Assembly: GCA_000695325.1 (NCBI GenBank) | Contig: AVPN01000027.1 | Location: 95,694 to 144,788 of the forward strand | Length of the DNA stretch: 49,095 nucleotides | Reading direction: 5' to 3' | DNA from: Pleurobrachia bachei | Taxonomy: Eukaryota > Ctenophora > Tentaculata > Cydippida > Pleurobrachiidae | Shown here: piece after piece, positions 43,701 through 49,095 of the stretch | Position numbering within the stretch: the first letter of the stretch is position 1 | How the letters are laid out: each line of letters opens with the position of its first letter | The notes under the pieces: generated by a model | What the model saw: the letters and a program-made list of their open reading frames with translations, nothing else | What the model was told of the DNA's origin: nothing | The model's database searches: none | Translations under genes and position numbers: made by a program

Positions 43701-44717
43701 CTCATCTCATCGCCCAGACATGACTCATGTCTCATCTCATCGCCTATAGAAATGACTCATGCTCTATATATTTATTATTATCTGCAGGTGAAGGGGACGG
43801 AAACCTCGATGAAGCGAACATGTCTATCACAGAAAGATTTAATTACATGTACGATCTTGCTGCAACCGGACAGGTACAGGGAGAGATTTAAATTTATGAA
43901 GGAGCAGCATAGTTCATTAATAACGATTTTTATTCAGAATTAAACTTTCAGATTGTTGTGCAATACAAGTTCTGAAATTTGATCGAGAAAAGCCTGATGT
44001 GTAACAAAAATATTTAGTTAGACGGTTGGCTATGCACGTCAATGCGATGATGTCATTTTGACGTCACAGGGGAAGACCTCTCTATATTTAACATGTTCTG
44101 ATAACTCTTGATGATGTATTATGTATGACAATAATGTTAATATAATATATATATTCATCAACACAATACTTCAGGCAACTCTGGATCTGGTAGCATCTTT
44201 GTCAGAAAAGATAAAGAACATTGGACAGTGGAAGAACCCGTATGCGTCATGTCTCCTTATGATACTGCTCTGTGTCGCCTCGTAGCGAGAGATGAAGTAT
44301 GGGTAAGCTATGTAAAATAACCCACTCTTAATATTTAATGGTTTTCAATCCCCGTTTAAAAGCAATAATATATCCCCTCAGTGTCTCCTCAAGCATTTTG
44401 CTTTGACAGGAAGAAGCATATTTCGACACATTATGATGTCGTGCAGTATGTCTAATTGCATAATATAATGATAGCATTTATAGTAAGAAGAGCAGCTATA
44501 GGGTAATGATTTTTTGGGGGAAGTAAACCAAATATTACGTAAGTTAATAATGAAAATCATATTTTCAGGTTGGGGAATCAACAAATTCCGTAAATTTGGC
44601 ATGGATCCTAATCTGATTGATAACTTTGAGGTGGAGGACTTCCTCAGCAGAATTCCCTCTGATCCCCAGCTCCAGGAATTAAAGGAACCCTCCCGAATAA
44701 GACGAAGAACTGGATAA
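40479..44717 (+). CDS. MCTP-like gene, alternative C-terminal module B
   Basis: Exons 43190-43277 (copy at 40479-40566), 43788-43873, 44175-44322 and 44569-44717. Reading: WLYMRYGRGKFETYVEGV, then GEGDGNLDEANMSI, then ATLDLVASLSEKIKNIGQW leading to membrane segment 2, then WGINKFRKFGMDPN and a stop. It is the paralogue of module A (IGHIGQW, WGLNKFRKF, NLVDNNEVADLLSR). Its first exon is phase 0 and fits the GTAAGT donor after 39108, giving an alternative product of 724 residues. The stretch 44281-44330 is unreadable as written but its plain complement gives ALYFIPIRYILLG and a GTGAG donor in phase. A separate truncated gene is the alternative. Confidence 0.6.
40985..41034. other. 50-nt non-reversed complement block (partner 38225-38274)
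   Basis: Copy 1 CAGTCTGCTGCAACGGGATG; this copy GTCAGACGACGTTGCCCTAC. All 50 positions are complementary in the same order; flanks identical. Confidence 0.95.
41056..41094. other. 39-nt non-reversed complement block (partner 38296-38334)
   Basis: Copy 1 CCCTGATTGGCTGGTAACCA; this copy GGGACTAACCGACCATTGGT. 39 of 39 positions complementary, same order. Shorter than the others. Confidence 0.93.
41857..41906. other. 50-nt non-reversed complement block (partner 39097-39146)
   Basis: Copy 1 CTACTTTGGAGTGTAAGTCG; this copy GATGAAACCTCACATTCAGC. Directly followed in this copy by a 49-bp deletion. It covers the alternative donor pair of the membrane-segment-1 exon. Confidence 0.94.
42241..42290. 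other. 50-nt non-reversed complement block (partner 39530-39579)
   Basis: Copy 1 TGGCGGGGACAGCGCTCTAC; this copy ACCGCCCCTGTCGCGAGATG. Exactly 50 nt; wipes out membrane segment 2. Confidence 0.95.
43012..43126. other. Two adjacent 50-nt complement blocks (partners 40302-40351 and 40364-40413)
   Basis: Two blocks of 50 nt, separated by 12 nt (TTTATATATAAA) that are not complemented. Copy 1 AGTCTATATAAATTCTCAAA versus TCAGATATATTTAAGAGTTT here; copy 1 TCCTCCTAATTTTACCAATA versus AGGAGGATTAAAATGGTTAT. One mismatch in the first block. Confidence 0.93.
44281..44330. other. Inferred 50-nt complement block in module B membrane exon
   Basis: The sequence CGTAGCGAGAGATGAAGTAT has no coding sense. 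Its plain complement GCATCGCTCTCTACTTCATA continues the frame as IALYFIPIRYILLG, nearly the same as module A ALYFISIRFIIIG. It ends in a GTGAG donor whose phase fits the exon at 44569. There is no duplicate in this window; identified by homology and phase. Confidence 0.85.
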
Positions 44718-45203
44718 CTTTGCGGTGGTTCAGTGGTTGAGTAGGGATGGCCGATGGGGACCCTCTAAATATAATGTTATATAAATCAGTATAAAGTAGC
44801 GTTTTGTTAGGTGCTTCTTTTTAATACAAATTTGTCGTTTACTTGTGACTTGTTCAAGTTATAATTATTGAAAAAAGGAAAACAGTGTGATTTTTAGAGA
44901 CAATAAGATACAATAAATACAGAAAATAAAATGCACAGGCGAACGGAAGCGACAGGCAACGTTCAAAATTAGATACCTCCACACATTTAAACAAATAAAG
45001 GATAAGATAAAACACACGCACACATTGACACACATATATCATAAGTCAACTTTAAGTTTAGTAGTCCATCTAAGAATTTCGTTTGGTATGCACTTTACAG
45101 AACCTTCTTGAGCTTTCGAATCTGTCCTTCTAATTATAGGCCTCTATAATTCAGTCTTAATATCGCTTTAATTAATCAAATTAACGTCATTATTTCTCCC
45201 TCT

Positions 45204-45698
45204 TCACTTTTTTGATGTGTAAGACTCACTCCTTTTTGGCGGTAACCCATCCTGTCTTGACAAACACCTTTTCACGCTCAAATAAGATGAAATGTAAGCA
45301 TTACGGAAGGGCGGATTCATCACCCCATAAATCACAGGATCTGCCGCACTGTTCATGAGAAGCAACCAATGAAGAAGTGCTCCCAGGACATGCCCGATGG
45401 CAATCTCCTTTCCCGTGCCCACAAAGTAAGAGATGAAGGAAGGGAAGGTGTATACGCTGCACACTGGGATTTGAGTTATCATTGTCATGCCAATGATAAC
45501 AATGATCATGATCGTCGTCCTGTCCACCTTTCCCGAGCATTTCTTCCTAATCGGCTGCTGCTCCAAGACCTGCTCCCCCCTGCTATTCAACATATCCTCA
45601 CTGACGGGTGGGTAAGGGACGGGTTCCATGGAAACGGGGTCCTCAGATGATCGGCCCCCCTCTTCGGACATCTTGTTGTTCTCCATGTTCTCCCGGTT
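45204..45698 (-). pseudogene. Duplicate last exon of rhodopsin-like GPCR
   Basis: Same TM6-TM7 and tail as 46470-47016. Its loop-3 region reads EEGGRSSEDPVSMEPVPYPP, which looks natural, whereas the matching part of the downstream copy is complemented. It lacks the first part of the exon, so it cannot be spliced as placed; it probably represents the other haplotype, with the more reliable sequence in this segment. Confidence 0.75.
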
Positions 45699-46469
45699 AT
45701 GATGTCGTGCAGTATGTCTAATTGCATAATATAATGATAGCATTTATAGTAAGAAGAGCAGCTATAGGGTAATGATTTTTTGGGGGAAGTAAACCAAATA
45801 TTACGTAAGTTAATAATGAAAATCATATTTTCAGGTTGGGGAATCAACAAATTCCGTAAATTTGGCATGGATCCTAATCTGATTGATAACTTTGAGGTGG
45901 AGGACTTCCTCAGCAGAATTCCCTCTGATCCCCAGCTCCAGGAATTAAAGGAACCCTCCCGAATAAGACGAAGAACTGGATAACTTTGCGGTGGTTCAGT
46001 GGTTGAGTAGGGATGGCCGATGGGGACCCTCTAAATATAATGTTATATAAATCAGTATAAAGTAGCATTTTGTTAGGTGCTTCTTTTTAATACAAATTTG
46101 TCGTTTACTTGTGACTTGTTCAAGTTATAATTATTGAAAAAAGGAAAACAGTGTGATTTTTAGAGACAATAAGATACAATAAATACAGAAAATAAAATGC
46201 ACAGGCGAACGGAAGCGACAGGCAACGTTCAAAATTAGATACCTCCACACATTTAAACAAATAAAGGATAAGATAAAACACACGCACACATTGACACACA
46301 TATATCATAAGTCAACTTTAAGTTTAGTAGTCCATCTAAGAATTTCGTTTGGTATGCACTTTACAGAACCTTCTTGAGCTTTCGAATCTGTCCTTCTAAT
46401 TATAGGCCTCTATAATTCAGTCTTAATATCGCTTTAATTAATCAAATTAACGTCATTATTTCTCCCTCT

Positions 46470-48776
46470 TCACTTTTTTGATGTGTAAGACTCACTCCTT
46501 TTTGGCGGTAACCCATCCTGTCTTGACAAACACCTTTTCACGCTCAAATAAGATGAAATGTAAGCATTACGGAAGGGCGGATTCATCACCCCATAAATCA
46601 CAGGATCTGCCGCACTGTTCATGAGAAGCAACCAATGAAGAAGCGCTCCCAGGACATGCCCGATGGCAATCTCCTTTCCCGTGCCCACAAAGTAAGAGAT
46701 GAAGTAATTGAAGGTGTATACGCTGCACACTGGGATTTGAGTTATCATTGTCATGCCAATGATAACAATGATCATGATCGTCGTCCTGTCCACCTTTCCC
46801 GAGCATTTCTTCCTAATCGGCTGCTGCTCCAAGACCTGCTCCCCCCTGCTATTCAACATATCCTCACTGACGGGTGGGATTCCCTGCCCAAGGTACCTTT
46901 GCCCCAGGAGTCTACTAGCCGGGGGGAGCTCTGACATCTTGTTGTTCTCCATGTTCTCCCGGTACACGGACTGGATGGTCAGGCGGTGCATCTTTCGCAG
47001 CTTGGAGTTCTTTTTGCTGAGAGAATTGAGAGACACGTTAGTCAAGAGGAGAGAGTTGAGAGACATGTTAGTCAGGGTGACATAATTTATTTGGATATTA
47101 GTCACTAGGTGACATAATTTGTCTAGAATCTAGGAAATATCAAACATTGTCTGAACAACATCCGTAGACCAAACAACTCCAGTACGATATAACTAGTGTC
47201 TTGACTCGAAAGTCAAATACTTCATTGCGAAATGCAAAGGAGAGAGATAAAATTATTATTTTTCTACCAAAGCGAGTACATAATTGAGGGGCATATTATA
47301 TTTTCTAAAGTATGACACATGGAGAGGTGGTTACATAGTTATCTTAACCGACGAGCCATGGTTAAAAATCAAACCGTCCTCCTTGTGGCGTGAGAAATAT
47401 AAAACTGTTTTCGAGCTTTATGAAAAATACAAAACTTACTGTTTTCGAGCTGTTATGAAAATGAACGTGTAGGAGTAAAGGATGAGCCCGAGGGGAACTG
47501 GGAGGTAAAGGATCGTAAGGTAGATGAAATAGAGTCCTCCGGTGGTATCTCTGAAAAAAAGAATTTTATAAGGAAATAGTTCATTTTTGCAAAGTCTGAA
47601 GTAAAGTTGTAGTAGGTTGAGTATGGAGAGTTTTCAAGTTGTTGCTTATTAGTGAATTATGAACTATTCATGTTCGTTATTCGAGATGCAAATCGTAGCA
47701 TAATTCATTAAATCTTTTTGATAGTTCTTAAGAACAAATTGCCTGACTAGACTGTGTTTTGGGCGCCCCGCCCACTTTACAAATGTAAAGGGAGGGTTAG
47801 AACAAATAACAAACAAATTTTTCATATAATATAAGTGAAGTATTTTAACGATAACTAATTAAAGAAGTAAACTTCGCGATAACCAATTCATTAAGTAATT
47901 AGTTAAATTTGTAACTTACATGGTTATTTCTTTCAAAACGCAGCTGTATCCTCCGTAGTAGTATTCATTCCAACCGACTAGTGGTGGTCCTGGAAACGAT
48001 AATGTATTAAACTTTTTTCCACTATGGAATTTTTATGTTGCTCAAAAAGATATTTGCAAATTTAATACTCATCAAGGTTAAATGATGGCATATTAACGAA
48101 CTAACTGACAGCTCTGATTATTTAAATGGTTCTTATACCATGACCATCGATGGTTGTAAAATTTTGATTATTATATGTCGCTCAGGTGTCGCAAGTTTAT
48201 GTTGTTAAGCACTCCATTATGTTTGATAGAGCACCTTTCGAGTTTAAATTCTTACTGATTATTAATAATCAAAATTTAGACGGACTAAAATAACTGAAAG
48301 AAGTCCCCCTTTTATATTATAAGTTATACTTAAAACACTCAGACCAGCCGCGGGAGAGTTATGCAATTCACCATTTTATAATTAGCTTCACTTTAGGGGA
48401 TGTCGCTATATCAGTGCAGTTTTTAAAACAGGACAAGTTGTAACACTAACTGCAAGTTCCAGGAACCGACCGACACAAGTAAACAACCAATCAGAACTCG
48501 TTATTTAGGTCGAGTGACTGGTTATCAGCCAATCAGGGACTAGTATTTCCTGATTCGGTCGGTTCCTACTAAAAAGAAAGGGAGAATAATTACCCGCGGT
48601 GACGATAGCGATAAGCCAAATTCCGGCAATGATGACACTGGCACTCGTGTTGTTCATGTAGCGATGGTACTTAAACGCCATTGTGATCCGAAAGAAGCGG
48701 TTCAAAGAGGAAAATCCCAAAGTCCAGACGGATGTCGTCAACATTACATTGTCAATAAACCCGACTGCGGCACACA
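46470..48776 (-). CDS. Rhodopsin-like (class A) GPCR, TM3 to C-terminus
   Basis: Exons 48776-48594, 47989-47920, 47550-47440 and 47016-46470 join in phase. TM3-TM4: SVWTLGFSSLNRFFRITMAF, with NRF in the place of DRY, and SASVIIAGIWLIAIVTAG. The extracellular loop 2 exon has the expected cysteine (GGYSCVLKE). TM5: LYFIYLTILYLPVPLGLILY. Loop 3 is basic. TM6: IMIIVIIGMTMITQIPVC. TM7: HWLLLMNSAADPVIYGVMN, where DPVIY is the NPxxY variant, then FRNAY. The tail ends SESYTSKK. NRY-type TM3 and IYG-(V/L)-(M/L)N after TM7 recall melatonin-like receptors, but ligand is unknown. TM1-TM2 lie beyond the right edge or were not recognised. It converges tail-to-tail with MCTP. Confidence 0.78.
46879..46928. 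other. 50-nt non-reversed complement block (partner 45613-45662)
   Basis: Copy 1 TAAGGGACGGGTTCCATGGA; this copy ATTCCCTGCCCAAGGTACCT. Exactly 50 nt complement in the same order. It happens to keep the GPCR frame open and so creates a false peptide (LPPASRLLGQRYLGQG) in loop 3. Confidence 0.95.
48462..48567. repeat. GGAACCGACCGA palindromic MITE, copy in GPCR intron
   Basis: GGAACCGACCGACACAAG to TTCGGTCGGTTCC; same family as 38653-38927, in the opposite orientation by its internal asymmetry. Lies in the intron after the TM3-TM4 exon. Confidence 0.85.
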
Positions 48777-48973
48777 CTGAAATGAATTGATGTTTGATAA
48801 TGAATTTCGGAAGAAAGAATTAATACATATTTGTTTTTCCTTCTGGTGTTGAATGTGTGTGTGCGGGAGACATGTTTTAACCTTACCCCTTTAGAGTGTG
48901 TAACCCGGGAGAGATTAATTGATTCAGAGCATGAAAAATATGGAAGAAAATCGAAAAATACTGAGTTTAACCC

Positions 48974-48984
48974 GGAATCGAACC
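48974..48984 (-). promoter_or_regulatory. tRNA-type B box (possible SINE or tRNA relic)
   Basis: On the minus strand the sequence GGTTCGATTCC matches the Pol III B-box consensus. An A-box-like TGGCGAAGTCG is near the window end, about 80-90 nt upstream on the same strand, further than in a tRNA. No cloverleaf could be drawn. A tRNA-derived SINE or chance match. Confidence 0.3.
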
Positions 48985-49095
48985 CCGCGGATAACAAATG
49001 ATACCGTAAAACTATAAATTTTCGTGAGATTTTAATTTTCGCTTTTTGGCTCTGGTGGTCCCTGACGACTTCGCCAGCGTACCAGGACTCGCTGG

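Larger units (their letters stand above)
44433..46964. repeat. 1,266-bp tandem duplication (44433-45698 and 45699-46964)
   Basis: Offset exactly 1,266 bp. Contains the last exon of MCTP module B (44569-44717, copy 45835-45983) and, on the other strand, most of the last exon of the GPCR. Three G/T differences near 45437-45441 versus 46703-46707 (PS versus NY in the GPCR) look allelic. The second copy has one 50-nt complement block. Confidence 0.92.

Noticed and set aside
46870-46935. Extra peptide LPPASRLLGQRYLGQG in GPCR loop 3
   Set aside because: It is the translation of a 50-nt complemented block; the other copy has the natural sequence.

Overview
The window is metazoan genomic DNA from a draft assembly. 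It shows intron-rich genes with GT-AG splice sites, many mobile terminal-inverted-repeat elements (MITEs), long CT/GA microsatellites, two N gaps, and several large, nearly identical tandem copies that look like unmerged haplotypes. The domain set (class C GPCR, LGR-type and other rhodopsin-like GPCRs, polycystin-like protein, kringles, C-type lectin/thyroglobulin-1/VWC mosaic, MCTP) suggests an animal, probably an early-branching or marine invertebrate. I cannot name the species. Most genes were found by assembling exons by eye with matching splice phases, not from long ORFs.

Layout. 760-1641 (-): three exons of a class C GPCR ligand-binding domain, cut by the left edge. 1.7-7.3 kb: no recognisable gene; a 1,447-bp unit is tandemly duplicated (4244-7137). 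7502-10715 (+): complete secreted Kazal-like/GCC2-GCC3 cysteine-rich protein with a TATA box. 11411-12539 (-): polycystin-1/GAIN-like exons. 13090-15637 (+): gene ending in two kringles. 15612-17870: a large palindrome with two direct flanking copies, carrying the 3' exons of a TIL-domain gene three times. 18198-19032: gap. 19360-19571 (+): last exon of an LGR-type GPCR. 19978-25916 (-): multi-exon secreted mosaic of C-type lectin, thyroglobulin-1 and VWC-like domains. 27.5-28.5 kb: Penelope-like element remnant. 28944-44717 (+): MCTP-like gene (two C2 domains plus C-terminal membrane anchor) with two possible 5' ends and two alternative C-terminal membrane modules. 45204-48776 (-): rhodopsin-like GPCR convergent with it, last exon duplicated.

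The most unusual signal is at sequence level. Inside the tandem copies are blocks, almost all exactly 50 nt long, where one copy is the base-by-base COMPLEMENT of the other WITHOUT reversal. I find eight by direct comparison and three more inferred from broken exons or a gap edge. No inversion or known recombination makes a non-reversed complement, so these are most likely read-length-sized data-processing errors. They break exons and splice sites and create false peptides. Undoing one in the C2B domain and one in the last MCTP transmembrane exon restores splice donors and reading frame.

The best biological candidates are: the MCTP locus, where two overlapping splice donors (GTGTAAGT) 2 nt apart are each in phase with a different C-terminal module; repeated short tandem duplications that span splice junctions in several unrelated genes; and a strong enrichment of X-box (RFX-type) palindromes, clustered in kringle-gene introns.
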